Origin: Thelonectria olida
Lineage: Eukaryota > Ascomycota > Sordariomycetes > Hypocreales > Nectriaceae
Direction of reading: 5' to 3'
DNA length: 64,000 bases
Assembly (NCBI GenBank): GCA_020736575.1
Contig: JAGPYM010000016.1
Span: 248,001-312,000, forward strand
Part shown: positions 32,980 through 44,232 of the stretch, piece by piece
How positions within the stretch are numbered: the first letter of the stretch is position 1
Layout: each line of letters begins with the position of its first letter
Program-made: the position numbers and the translations under genes
Notes under the pieces: generated by a model
Databases searched by the model: none
Seen by the model: only the letters and a program-made list of their open reading frames with translations
Told to the model about the DNA's origin: nothing

Positions 32980-35376
32980 ATGGCAGCAACTGCTGGCTTT
33001 TATCCCATCACGGGGATTCAAGATGGCTTGAACTCGGATAAGACTGATCCGCTCCGTGAGGTGCCGCTTCGTATGGATATTGACGAGTGGTTCACATCCG
33101 AGGATCTCGTTCACATCAACCAACGTGCGCTGTTCTTCCCTGCCTTTTGGAAGTTCTCCCAGATGGATCCTCACGAGAAGCTGTCTTGGTTCCAGATTGC
33201 TGGTTTGTTCTACCTCATGTTCCTGAGAGCCAGTCAGAGCTAACGAAGAGGCTCTAGGAATCCACGGCAAGCCGTACATTGCGTGGGATGAGGATCCGCA
33301 GGAAGGCAAAATGCAGTCAGGATACTGCACCCACAACAGCATTCTTTTCAGCACCTGGCACCGTCCTTACATGATGCTGTGGGAGGTAAAATATTTGTTC
33401 CGTCGCGCATGGGGGGCCCAGCTGACACCCAACAGCAAGTCATCTACGAGTTGATGAAGGAGGAGGCCCAGAAGTTTGCGCCCTCTGACATTGAGGCCCT
33501 TCTTGACGCAGCCAAGTCTTGGCGATTCCCCTACTGGGATTGGGCCATGAAGAAGCCCGACCCCAGCCAAGGTGGCAAGTATGACTACAACGTTCCGCTG
33601 GTGATTCGACAAAGGAAGGTCTCTATCAGGCTTCCTTTTGGCGGTGGATTTGGCGAGGTTGATAATGCCTTCTACCAGTTCACCATGCCCAACAACATTG
33701 CCATGGGCGATGAGAGTCTAGCATCAAAGGACAAGCTCACGGACTTGAGAATTACGCCTAGCAATGGGAATGGCTACAGCTTGCCGGTAATTGTATTTGC
33801 CCCGTTCACGGATTTCGCGTTTTGACAGGCTGTAGTACAACAGATGCATTGCAACTAGTCGATATGCTGAAGGCAGCGGCGTCAACCAAGACTGGGTCAA
33901 CGGCAAGCAAAACAACGACATGATTGTCAAAAGTCTCCGCGATTACCCCAAGAAGGAGGAGGGCGAAGAGAGCCCCAGAAAGGGTAATCTGACAGCCAGC
34001 TTGCGAGATGCCTTTTACCGCGTCCTCACCATCGAGAAGTTTGAGGACTTTGCGACCAAACGCAAGCCTGGACTCGGCCCCAGAGTCAGAGGAAACCAAA
34101 AAGATTATGCTTTCGACTCGGCCGAAAACATCCATGATAATTTGCATGGATGGTGCGGCGGCCCGAGGACTGTGCCAGATGACAACGGAAATGCGCTCCT
34201 TGGCCACATGTCTCACGTTCCCCTGGCCGCCTTCGACCCCATCTTCTGGCTCCATCATTGGTGAGTTAGTGTTAGGACTATACATGAACAGTTGTTGACC
34301 GGGATTTAGCAACGTTGATCGTCTCATTGCCCTCTGGCAGGTCTTACACGACGACACCTGGTTCGTTGATGGCGATGTGCGCAACAAGGACGAGGGGAAT
34401 TTCTTCCTCGAGTTTGGCCACGACGACAAGCCTGCCGAAAAGCTTCGCCCTTTCCGCGACGGTGACGGAAACTATTACACCTCAGAGGCTGTCCGTGAGG
34501 TGTCCAACCTGGGCTACACTTACAAGGGTCTTGAAAAGTGGCTTTACTTGAAGCAAGACGGCACTTATGACAAGCAGCTGCATCTCGCCGAGCTGCACGA
34601 AACCCTTCTCAGAGATTACGGTTCATCCTGGAAGGCTGCTCAAGCTTCCAACTTCTCGGACGACCCTGGCCAGGACACTGGTGTAGGGCTGATGAGCTTC
34701 CAAGCCTTTGGAAAGGATCCCGTCGATCTGATTGGAATCGACGACTACGTCGTTGATGTTGTCTACGAGAAGTACAAATACCCCCAAGGTCAGGTATTGA
34801 CTCCAAGCTCATGAGAACAGGTTTGCTCTGAACGGGAGAATGTTCAACATCGACATCTTCATCGGCAAGGTACCATCGGAGCCTCCCTACACCTTCGAAG
34901 AGACAGACTCCCTCGTTGGCCAAGTCGTCAACTTCTCGTCCGAAGTGCCCGATCCAGAAACCCAAGGCTGCGGTAACTGCCGCAACCAGCAGGCCGACCA
35001 GGTCCTGTCTACCGGCCGCGTCATCCTGACCAACGCCCTCATCACCCGCTGGAAGAACCAGCTTGCGCACACGCCCACCGACCCCAACGGCACCCGCGTC
35101 CTCGCCGGGATGGACCCCGAGAGCGTCGTCGACTTCTTGAAGCACAACCTGCACTGGCGCGTGACGTCGATGGGCCAGGAGATTGACATTGCTAATCAGC
35201 TTCCGTCACTGAGAGTGTCGCTTGCAGTTGGAAAGGCCGACCACTTTGCTGACCGCACCAAGATGTCGCGGTTCTATGGCTACAAGGATGCACCTGAGGT
35301 GACCGAGGGTCGTCCGGGAGGTGTTCGCCGTGATCATGGCCTCCACTGGGGCGACGATTATACCACCGGCAGCTAG
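32980..35376 (+). CDS. Tyrosinase (polyphenol oxidase), type-3 copper enzyme
   Basis: Six exons, 32980-33202, 33258-33385, 33436-33786, 33836-34260, 34310-34771 and 34821-35376, give 714 residues. The introns are very short (48-55 nt). The CuA site shows His77 (IAGIHG), His100 in GYCTHN (Cys98 as the likely thioether partner) and His109 in STWHRPY. The CuB site shows HDNLHGWCGG and FWLHHCNVDRLIALW, built across an intron. The enzyme hydroxylates monophenols and oxidises diphenols to quinones, as in melanin formation. There is no N-terminal signal peptide (it starts MAATAGFYPITGIQ), so it is probably made as a cytosolic pro-enzyme with a long C-terminal region covering the active site, as in mushroom-type tyrosinases. 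That region carries a C-x2-C (GCGNCRN). Confidence 0.92.
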
Positions 35377-35627
35377 GACTGGTCAGAGACGATCTGAGAT
35401 GGGTTTGGGCTGTATTCGCGAGACGTCAAGTTCTGCTAGTCAGAAGGGTCCAAATCGAGTCTTCACTAAAAGGGCATTTTTGCATGTGATCTGAACCGTG
35501 TCGTGATATGTTAATTTCGTTTATTCTTCTATTGTTGAGGTATGTCGAGAATAACAATTTGTCTCGGCCTCTGTCGGGATAATCGTGCAACTGAGACATC
35601 GCATTCCCGTGGCTTGAGCCATTTTCT

Positions 35628-36028
35628 CTACTCCGGAACCACGACATCCTGGCTCGTGTCGAGCTCTCCCAGTCTTCGCAAATCCATGGGCTTGTCCAGG
35701 AGTGGGATGACGTAGGGGTCAAAGGTCTGCCAGTAGGGGTTCTCGAGGTGATATTTCTGGCTCTGGAAACAATTAATAGTTTTCATGTCAGCAAACAGCA
35801 GGAAACAACGAATGAAGATGATCGAAGGAGATGACTGACGCTCTCTTGTTCGTAGCGCTCGACAATGGTAAAGGCTCGGGGATCCTTGAAGTCCTGCATG
35901 ACGAACCATGAAATGGTTTCCTTGTCCTGGGAGTAGACACGGCTGGCCTCGATGAGCTTCAGGGAGAGTTTCTTGATGCACTCCTCATCATCCTTTGCGT
36001 AGAGGTGAACGACAATTGTGTAGACCAT
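35628..36028 (-). CDS. Small ABM-like (antibiotic biosynthesis monooxygenase fold) protein
   Basis: Exons 36028-35840 and 35762-35628, with a 77-nt intron (GTCAGT ... TTCCAG), give 107 residues. The sequence MVYTIVVHLYAKDDEECIKKL, then SWFVMQDFKDPRAFTIVERYEQE, has the ferredoxin-like pattern of ABM and stress-responsive dimeric barrel domains. These act as cofactor-free oxygenases or small-molecule binding proteins. It converges with the tyrosinase gene, 250 bases away, so it might act on a quinone or phenol made by that enzyme. This is a weak, position-based guess. Confidence 0.75.
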
Positions 36029-36540
36029 TTTGGCGTGTAGGCGGTGGGTTGGTTGATGGGAGATGTTGTATAGGTTGGTTAGCAGAGATGAATGAGAGAA
36101 GAGCAGCGACTCAGCCCTTTCAATCATTTAAATCGATGCCATCATACCATATGTCATGCCACGTGTTCACCAGATGTCGGTCAAGCGGTCTTTCCCCGCA
36201 ACTTTTTAGCCTCTCGTCCGAATGTCGCACGTTCACGCACGCTCAGGCCCCGCAATGATTCAAGGTGAGACGGTGAGATTGGGCCATTGGAGTTGAAGGA
36301 ACGAGGTTTTGATGCGTGGCAGGGTGATGGAGCTTCGGAGAAAGGGAGAGGCAGAGGACGGGGGTGGTTGAGCGAATAACATGGTTTCTCTGCTGCGAGC
36401 GAGACATGGACAGCACAAGCAAAGAGGCCTAATAATGGCCAAGTCTCATGACGGAAACAATTGTGAAATTCTTCTCTAGATAATGCATGTGGGCTTCACA
36501 TCTTTGCCCGTAAAACAGTCCGCAAAAGCGCCGAAGCTAA
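36029..36540. other. Intergenic region between ABM-like protein and amino acid permease
   Basis: About 510 bases, with the promoter of the ABM-like gene on the left and the 3' end of the permease on the right. Nothing else is supported. Confidence 0.5.
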
Positions 36541-38088
36541 TCATTGAGGCGCTATCCGACCCGTCTTCAGATCGGCGTCCGTCAGAGACACTAGTTTCGT
36601 CCGATACACCAGCTTGTGTCCAACAACTAGCACGATAAAAAGGATCAAGCTAATGTAGCTCGTGAAGAACTTGCTTGTGTCCCAGTTGATAAACACCTCG
36701 AACCCACTGGTGAGGACAATAACGACATTGAAGAAGAGCCCGTAGTAGGACAGGTAAGGTTGCAGTGGCGCAGCGTACGGGAGTTGGTCCCGAGACATGC
36801 CTTGGGCTGAAAGGGCCTGCATGAAGCGGATATGGCACACATTGATGATGGCCCATGAGATGAATCCAGCCACGGACACAATATTCAGCAGCCATTGGAA
36901 GACGACAGAACCATCCTGCGAAAGGTTGAGGAAGCCGAGGAAGCCGACAAGGGAGCAAACGCCAACAGCATAATAAGGCGTTCCAAAGCGGTTGGTCTTT
37001 TTGAAGATTTGAGGCCCGTGGCCAGAGTCGGCGAGAGCAATCAAAATTCGGCTGCTGGAATACACGTCTGAGTTGGCGGCGGTGAGGACGGCAGTCAGAA
37101 GAACGGCATTCAGGATAGAGGGCAGCACCGGGACCCCTGCGAGCTTGGCTACGATGACGAGAGGAGAAGCTGAAGCGTCCTGAGAGCCACTCGAGAGGGA
37201 AGGATTGGTATAGGGGACGTTGATGCCGAGGAAAAAGACGGTCGAGATGAAGAGCGCAAACACGCCCCAGAAGGTCCAACGGATCGCCGACGGGATGCTC
37301 TTGTGCGGATTCTCCGTTTCACCAGCACCGATGCCAACAAGTTCAGCGCCTTGGTAACTGAAGCCCGCCGTGATGATGACGGCCCAAAACCCGATGAATT
37401 TCCCGGTCGCTCCCTCCTCGATGTAGGGCGCGAACGCACCCGGCTCGCTCCAGTATTTGAAGCCGAGATATCCTTGGTCTCCGACGCCTGCGTTGACACA
37501 GATGGAAAAGATGAGGAAGCCAAAGATGGTGACGACTTTGATGCTGGAAAACCACATTTCGAATTCGCCGAACCATCGAATGGGCATGAAGTTGGCCAAG
37601 GTGAAGATGACCCAGAAGACAGCAATCCACACTCCCACGCTGACGCTCTGGATCCAATATTGAATGATGAGGCCTGCCGCTGTGAGTTCGAGAGCAAAAG
37701 TTAGAGACCAGCTGAACCAATAGATCCAACCCATTGCGAAGCCGAGGGTAGGATCGACGAAGCGCGATGCATATGTTGTGAAGGAGCCGGGGACCGGGAT
37801 GTAAGCTGCCATTTCCCCCAGTGCCGTCATGACAGAAAACAGAACCGATCCGAGAAATATGAAAGCGATGAGGAGAGACACAGGTCCAGCGGTTGCCAAG
37901 GCTGAGCCAGTTCCCAGGAAGAGCCCCGTCCCGATGGTAGCGCCGATGGCGATGAACTGCAAGTGTCTGCTGTGAAGGCCGCGCTCAAGGCCATTGTCGG
38001 AGGATGCTGATTCGATGTCTTGTTTGATGGGGTCTCCGGGGTAGTCTTGGAGACTTGCTCGTCGGATTCCGTCGTGTGGTGAGGCCAT
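36541..38088 (-). CDS. Amino acid permease (yeast amino acid transporter family)
   Basis: A single exon of 515 residues, the normal length. After a short hydrophilic N-terminus comes the family signature GLHSRHLQFIAIGATIGTGL, then about twelve hydrophobic membrane spans. The segments SFTTYASRFVDPTLGFAMGW and AGFSYQGAELVGIGAGETEN are typical of proton-coupled general amino acid permeases of the plasma membrane. The C-terminal tail is short (TDADLKTGRIAPQ). Substrate range cannot be told from sequence. Confidence 0.93.
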   Translation of the reverse strand: MASPHDGIRRASLQDYPGDPIKQDIESASSDNGLERGLHSRHLQFIAIGATIGTGLFLGTGSALATAGPVSLLIAFIFLGSVLFSVMTALGEMAAYIPVPGSFTTYASRFVDPTLGFAMGWIYWFSWSLTFALELTAAGLIIQYWIQSVSVGVWIAVFWVIFTLANFMPIRWFGEFEMWFSSIKVVTIFGFLIFSICVNAGVGDQGYLGFKYWSEPGAFAPYIEEGATGKFIGFWAVIITAGFSYQGAELVGIGAGETENPHKSIPSAIRWTFWGVFALFISTVFFLGINVPYTNPSLSSGSQDASASPLVIVAKLAGVPVLPSILNAVLLTAVLTAANSDVYSSSRILIALADSGHGPQIFKKTNRFGTPYYAVGVCSLVGFLGFLNLSQDGSVVFQWLLNIVSVAGFISWAIINVCHIRFMQALSAQGMSRDQLPYAAPLQPYLSYYGLFFNVVIVLTSGFEVFINWDTSKFFTSYISLILFIVLVVGHKLVYRTKLVSLTDADLKTGRIAPQ

Positions 38089-38674
38089 GATTGATGAAGA
38101 GTCGGACCAAGATAGGAGATGCTCGAGTGACCGGCTATGATACTGGTGAAGACTCAGAGGAACTGGAAAAATCGTGGGTTTTTGACGCCCTTTTGTAGTT
38201 TTGCCAGCTCTACTAGGGGTTCATATTACACACATACGACTGCTGCAAGACCTTCCCCTTTCGACACCCTCTCTGCTACCTCGCCGCCTTCAACGCTCTC
38301 CCAACACCTATTTTCCATTACAAGGCGTAGATGACGCCCACGTCCCCAAGAAGCCATGACTAACAAGAACTCGCTCTACCCCAGAGGTCGAGTGGAGTTG
38401 GTGGAGAAGAACCAGGAGCCCAAGGCGTGAACGACACGGATCCAATCGAAGTCGAAGGTCACTAGAGACGTTCGAGAAAAAAAAAATTACATCCGATAAT
38501 AGCCTGCGGCAACTGGCGTGATATCGAAGGTACCGATCTCGGAGTTATGTCGGGCCAAAATCTTGCGTCTCTTTATCTGCATGAGGCCGGTCAGCCCCCT
38601 GCCTGGACTTCTTATCAATCTCGCGACAGCTTCAAATTGCAGCGTTGCATTGTCGGTTGAGAGGTGCGATAACC
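38089..38674. other. Divergent promoter region, permease / homeobox regulator
   Basis: About 590 bases between two divergently transcribed genes, including a short A-run at about 38480. No further gene is seen. Confidence 0.5.
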
Positions 38675-41443
38675 ATGGCTAGGAATCAAGCCTTGGCAGG
38701 ATTCGATTACTCGGATCGAGGCGTGGGGACGACTCAGGATGTCATTTCCAGCGACGCCTTTGAGAGTCTGCTCTCTAAACTCGACGTTGATGCGGCTGCG
38801 ATGGGACTTACAAACAGACAAGGCTTCAACAGTATGCCTGATGTCCCTATACTCGAGCAGACACCTTACGAGGGTCTCCAGCCAACAGGCGTCGACTTCA
38901 TCACCAACTCATTCAACGCCGCAACGACCCCTCACGACACAACGCCCAGCGGAGTCTACAGCCCCAGCAGTCATGGCAGCGGCCTCCTGCAAACAGAGTC
39001 GGATGTGAATTCATGCACAGGCTCAGTATCGCGCATGGAAAACAAGCAGCTCGACGAGTTTCTAGAAAAACTGCGCAACGTTGAGCGGCCCTTTCCACCT
39101 CCCAAGATCGGCGCGCGCTTTTCCCAAAAATCGACGAGAATTCTGAACCAGTGGCTATCGAGCCATCCAGATCACCCGTATCCCAAAGGCGAGGACATCG
39201 AGATGCTCCGGGGCCAGACGGGCCTGAGCAAGACGCAAATCTCAAACTGGTTGTCCAACGCTCGCCGTCGTGGCAAGGTTGGCAACACGACGGGGAAAAT
39301 CGGCCAACAAAGCCAAACAAGGCCGATGGACATTCCTCAAACGTCGAGCCCGAGGCCAGGGACGCCGGCGCCGAGACGCGCGATGAGGGACATGAATCCG
39401 ATGGAGCGTTGGGTTGAGTCGCCTCCAGAGAATGAGCCCGCGAGCATGTTTGCTATTGCGCGCGCCATGGCCAATAGAGCGCCTGATTCTGGTAGCTATT
39501 TCTCTCCCCATCATGGTTCTCATCAGATAGAAGGCTGACTGTTGACCATGTAGGAAACACCCGTGAGGACTCCCCGTTGGACTCGAGGCGCCCCAACTCA
39601 CTCCCAAACCAGTCCTCGGCCAGCAGTGCCCCAACCTCATTATCCAGCGGCGTCAGCGGAGGATCTATAGGCCTCAGTCACTCAGGCGCGTCACTTGGCT
39701 CGCTCTCTTCCACGTCAAAGAGACAGAAGAGCTCGAGAAAGAGAGCAAAACAAGCCCGAAGAAGGGCCAATTTCAGCATTGAGCCTTCAACGTCCCTGAG
39801 AAGATTTCAGTGCACATTCTGCACGGAAGCTTTCAAGACGAAATACGACTGGCAACGACACGAGCGGTCTCTGCATGTGCCGTTGGAGAAATGGGTCTGC
39901 GCGCCGTATGGGCCGCTGACTTGCAATGATAACGAGGAGCCATGCTGCGCATTTTGCGGCCGAAGCAATCCGGACCCTAATCATCTCAACCATCACAACT
40001 TCAGCGCATGTACCGATCGACCTGTCGAAGCTCGATCGTTTAATCGAAAGGACCATCTCAGCCAGCATTTGCGCCTCGCTCACAATAGCAAATACGTGGA
40101 TGCACTTATGAAGCCCTGGAAGCGGGAAATCACCACCTTGCGGTCCCGCTGTGGCTTTTGCGATGTCTTCTTGGATACTTGGGATGATCGAGTTAATCAT
40201 TTAGCTGATCACTTTAGGTTAGGGTGTACCATGGGTGATTGGAAGGGTGATTGGGGGTTCGAGAAGCATATGCTAGATGTGATTGAGAATTCCATGCCGC
40301 CCTGTATGCCAACACAGTGGATTGTTGTTTGGAGAAAGCTGACACGTTATCAGATCTTATCGAAGGAGACCGACGAACGCCCTTCCCATTTAAAGCCAGT
40401 GCCGGGCCGCCTGAATCTCCAGCAAGCGCTTACGAACTCATCAAGCTCGAGCTGGTCTACTTTATGCAAACCTTTCTCGAGGAGCACGAGCGCTTACCCG
40501 GCAACGACGAGCTCCAGTTTGAAGCATGTCGTGTCATTCTTGCGTCCGAGATCTTGTCATCCGAGGATCTTGTGAACCCCCAATCGTGGCTCCGAGACGT
40601 CATCATGTCGGACGAAACAGTCGTACGCCGCGCGAAACTCGGACCGATGCGTGCGCGACACGAGAGCAAGCTCGATAATCTTCAGGTCCTGGGGAAGACG
40701 AATCTTTTCGACGAGTGTCCGATGGAAGCTCAGCTCCTGGACTTTGTGAGAAGCCGGCAGCTTCTGGCCTCGGCCGTGACTACGGAGCAGGAACTTCAGC
40801 AGGAGGCGAGAAACGTCATTGAACGGACGGAAGCGAACTCGGAAATGCCTTGCGATATCATATGTGCCTGGCTGATGGGTCTTGTGACTTCGTCGGCGTT
40901 GTGGCTCCAGCCATTTTGCGCACGTTTGACGGGGAGTGCATCGTGGCTAGATCTGATACCTGATCCCTTGCCTTTTGAAGGCGATGCAGCTCAACAGCCC
41001 TTAAACGGTTTTAGCACTGAGCTGGCCCATGTGCCAGCAGAGCCATATCCATTGGAGACGCCAATCTTCAACGCCGATGAAGCGACAGATGTTCCGCAGA
41101 GCGTCGAGGTGCCGCCCGTGAGCCAGGCCTCGCCGTTTATGGACGGTGGCCAATTCTTCCTCCACGAAGCAAACTTCCACCGAAGGCTTGAGCGAGATCT
41201 TCACCGATGGGTTGCTGCGACAGTGTCACCGAAGAACCCCAGTCATCATATCCCATCAGACGAGGAAATCCAGCACTATGCACGTTGGATCATGTATAAC
41301 GAGTAAGTTAAATCCCAATTCCAGTTGCGGTCTGAGTCTGACGAGATAACGACAGTGAAGACCCATGGAATCAGACACCGGCAGACAATGCAGAGTGGTT
41401 GCGGGCTTTTAAGCGAGACGCTGGGATACTACTTGACGAATGA
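38675..41443 (+). CDS. Homeobox (TALE/KN) plus C2H2 zinc finger transcription factor
   Basis: Four exons, 38675-39491, 39554-40303, 40354-41302 and 41356-41443, give 867 residues. The first exon carries a KN-type homeodomain (starts about 148; LNQWLSSHPDHPYPKGEDI, then SKTQISNWLSNARRRGK, the DNA-recognition helix). After a Ser-rich and basic linker the second exon encodes C2H2-type fingers (FQCTFCTEAFKTKYDWQRH, then a degenerate pair ending DHLSQHLRLAH, and CGFCDVFLDTWDDRVNHL). The third exon restores the family segment MPPYLIEGDRR only if the 50-nt intron ends at 40353; an earlier AG would leave a 35-nt intron. It is a nuclear regulator, target unknown. This two-domain layout is common in Pezizomycotina. 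Confidence 0.88.
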
Positions 41444-42058
41444 CCAAACTGTGATTGTTGGATAAGAAACGAGATAAGATTCCAAATAAAAGATCGGCAA
41501 TTATGGATGTCTGAGAGACATAAGTGCCGATCAGCGGGAAGAAAGACCAATAGGAAGGTGAATTGTGAGACATGCAGACGGGACACATGTAGGTGAGCAA
41601 TAGTGCCACGAAGCAGGTCGATTTTCTGGGATGGCTTCATTTATGAATTTTAACCAGGACAGAAAATGACGTTAACGGCCGTATTGTAACATAGGAGGAT
41701 TCAAGCCAGCCACAAGTCTAAGTTTTCGAGTCCTAGGAGTAATAACTTCAGGTCAAACCCTGCATGTAAAAGCATAGTTGTTCAAGGTTCGTGCAAAAGT
41801 CTCAATACCGAGAATGGAGACGCATGTGACAGGCTGAAAAAGAACAGTGGGTCTCGGCTGATGGTGAAATTATTAATCATTATAAAAACAAAGCACGGAA
41901 TGGAAAAATGCACTCAGAGTTAAAATGGGACACGGCCTGGATCTCTATTTTGCCTTCGTTGTTTACTTGTTTACCTTGTTTCCTCATTGATCCAACATAG
42001 ACAAGTCCAGTCTAGGCCAACACCTTTGTTTGTCCTGACTCCTTAGGACAACAGCAAG
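41444..42058. other. Intergenic region before the MFS permease
   Basis: About 615 bases, AT-rich around 41870-41920, with a pyrimidine-rich stretch near 41950-41990 that suits a fungal promoter. No other feature is seen. Confidence 0.5.
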
Positions 42059-43477
42059 ATGGGCGAGCCCAATATTCACGCCACCACCACCGCCGATGGC
42101 GCTGAAGCCGATGGCGAAACTATACACGCCATCGAACGTCGATTGCGTTTCAAAATCGACCTGAGGCTTTGCACAATCGCCGGGCTGCTCTGCTCGCTCA
42201 ACCTCCTCGACTCGGGCGTCATTAGCTCAGCCTCGGTCACGTCCATGACTTCGGATCTCGACCTCACCGGAAACCGATACAGCGTCAGCATCTTCATCTT
42301 CACCATCGCCAGCATCGCCTTTCAACTCCCCTCGACCCTTGCGGTGCGAGCATTCGGGCCGCGACTGTGGTTCGCGCTGAGCACATGCTGCTTCGGCTTG
42401 ATCACAATGTGCACTGCTTTCATCCACACCTGGAAGGCCATGATTGCGCTGAGAGTGCTTCTGGGTATTGCCATGAGCGGCATCTATCCGGGACTCACCT
42501 ATCTCATCTCTACCTGGTATCCGCGACGAGAACAGCAGACGAGATTCGCCTTTCTTCAGAGCGGGCAAGTCATCATCCTCGCAACAGGCGGCATCGTCAA
42601 CTTTGGTCTCAACCAGTTGGATGGAAAAGGCGGCATCGCCGGCTGGCGCTACATGTTCCTCGTCCAAGGCCTCATTTCCATCTTCATCGGCGCCGTCACC
42701 TTCTTTTGGATGATCGACTTTCCCGAGCAAGCGCACGAATCCTTCTGGTTCCTGACGCACGAAGAACAACAGCTCGCTGTGGCAAGAATCGACAAAGACC
42801 GCAGCGATGTTGAGCCTGAACCCTTCACCTGGGGCGTCGTGCTTGTGCATCTGAAAGACGTCAAAGTCTACGGCTTCGCATGCCTGTTCTTCTTGCTGAA
42901 CCTCGTGTCGACGTCGTTGGCTTACTTCTTGCCCATCATCCTGCAGAGTGGCATGGGCTTCAGCGAAAACGAATCCATCTTGCTTGCCGCACCACCATAC
43001 TACTACGCCGTCATCCCAGTCCTCTTCACGTCACTCGTTGCAGACAAGCTCTGGCTCCGAGGGCCAGTGATTGTCTTCAACTGCATCTGCCTCATTGTGG
43101 GCTTTTGCATGCTGGGCTTCGTCGACCAAGTCTCGGTGCGCTACGTCGGGACCTATCTGGCAACGGGAGCGTACGTTAGCAATTGGGCGGCTTTGAGCAC
43201 ATACCAGACGAACAATGTCGCTGGGCAGTGGAAGCGCGCGGTGACGGCCGCGGCTGTGACGGCTTTCAATGGTGCTGGTGGTATTGCTGGGAGCTACATT
43301 GTGCGGGCGAATGAAGCACCGCATTACACGACGGCTGTTTGGGTGTCCATCGGCTCTCACATTCTAATAATTGTTCTCATTGCGGCCATGTCTGTGCATT
43401 TCACCTTGGCGAATAAACGGGCGGATAGGGGGGAGTTGATAATTGAAGGTGTCGAGGGATTTAGACACACACTATAG
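42059..43477 (+). CDS. MFS permease of the anion:cation symporter (allantoate/nicotinate) family
   Basis: A single exon of 472 residues with about twelve membrane spans. The pattern ERRLRFKIDLRLCTIAGLL, then LNLLDSGVISSASVTSM, matches the ACS branch of the major facilitator family (Tna1/Dal5 type). FGPRLWFALSTCCFGLITM and LRVLLGIAMSGIYPGLTYL lie in the usual places. These transporters import organic anions such as nicotinate, allantoate, pantothenate or dipeptides with protons. Nothing nearby shows which substrate applies. Confidence 0.92.
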   Translation: MGEPNIHATTTADGAEADGETIHAIERRLRFKIDLRLCTIAGLLCSLNLLDSGVISSASVTSMTSDLDLTGNRYSVSIFIFTIASIAFQLPSTLAVRAFGPRLWFALSTCCFGLITMCTAFIHTWKAMIALRVLLGIAMSGIYPGLTYLISTWYPRREQQTRFAFLQSGQVIILATGGIVNFGLNQLDGKGGIAGWRYMFLVQGLISIFIGAVTFFWMIDFPEQAHESFWFLTHEEQQLAVARIDKDRSDVEPEPFTWGVVLVHLKDVKVYGFACLFFLLNLVSTSLAYFLPIILQSGMGFSENESILLAAPPYYYAVIPVLFTSLVADKLWLRGPVIVFNCICLIVGFCMLGFVDQVSVRYVGTYLATGAYVSNWAALSTYQTNNVAGQWKRAVTAAAVTAFNGAGGIAGSYIVRANEAPHYTTAVWVSIGSHILIIVLIAAMSVHFTLANKRADRGELIIEGVEGFRHTL

Positions 43478-43498
43478 ACATCATAGACATCCTTTGGT

Positions 43499-44232
43499 TT
43501 AGCTATGGCAAAAATAATACCCGGAAAGTCCACCCATATCAAATGCGTAGGTGGGATCTTTGGCTGTCATGGCTGCTGCCGCCACTACAGCGGTTGCGCG
43601 CATCTCTTCATATTGTATAGAAGCCCAGTCTGCGTATCTTTCAACATTGGCAATCAACGCCGCTGTAGAGTCTTTCAGGACGGTTGTTGCAGGAATCCAG
43701 GACAGAGAGGATGACGCAAACGGGGCTGCAAAGCTCTGAGGCTACAGAAGCAGGATTGTCGCAGCTGCCCACACCGACCACAGAACTTGCGTCTCCGACT
43801 TGATGCCAGGCAAGATTGGGAGCCGCCAGCTGGTCAGCCGTGCCAGCTCGGCCAGCGATATCCCTCGCTTCTCAAGAAGGATAAAGATGATTCTCCAGAC
43901 AAGCAGTGCCGAACAGCTTCCAGCGATAAGCCGGATAATAACCAGAGCGAGAGACACGAGACCAGTCACTTGGGCCTGGCAGAGCCGAGAATCCAGACTG
44001 AGAGGGGTGGGACTGGAACCAATTTTAAAGTCGAAGCCGTTCATATGAATAATGCCGACCTGGCAAGGCAAGCGACAAGGTGAATGAGGAACAGGTACCA
44101 TGCTTTGCATGTATTCCAAACCCCCGAATCATCAGAACGACCGACGCAACTGGTTGCCACTGGCTGCAGGGTGTTTTCTCCAGCATGTTCGTCAGGTGTG
44201 TTGTTGTTACTATTCTTGGCAGCGAGTTTCAT
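43499..44232 (-). pseudogene. Broken gene for a fungal multi-spanning membrane protein
   Basis: From ATG at 44232 one frame gives NTCKAWYLFLIHLVACL. The continuation GFDFKIGSSP, VTGLVSLALVIIRLIAG and LLVWRIIFILLEKRG is in another frame, so there is a frameshift near 44075 or a 46-nt intron. The second frame meets TAG at 43742-43744 but reads on in the same frame with SFAAPFASSSLSWIPATT and RYADWASIQYEEMRATAV to TAA at 43499. That read-through matches the order of a fungal membrane-protein family as I remember it, so the TAG looks like a nonsense mutation. Only the 5' part of the gene remains; it ends against the MFS gene. It could instead be a short functional protein. Confidence 0.5.

Noticed and set aside
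40304..40338. A 35-nt intron in the homeobox gene
   Set aside because: It is too short for the spliceosome. Moving the acceptor to 40353 gives 50 nt and the expected MPPYLI sequence.
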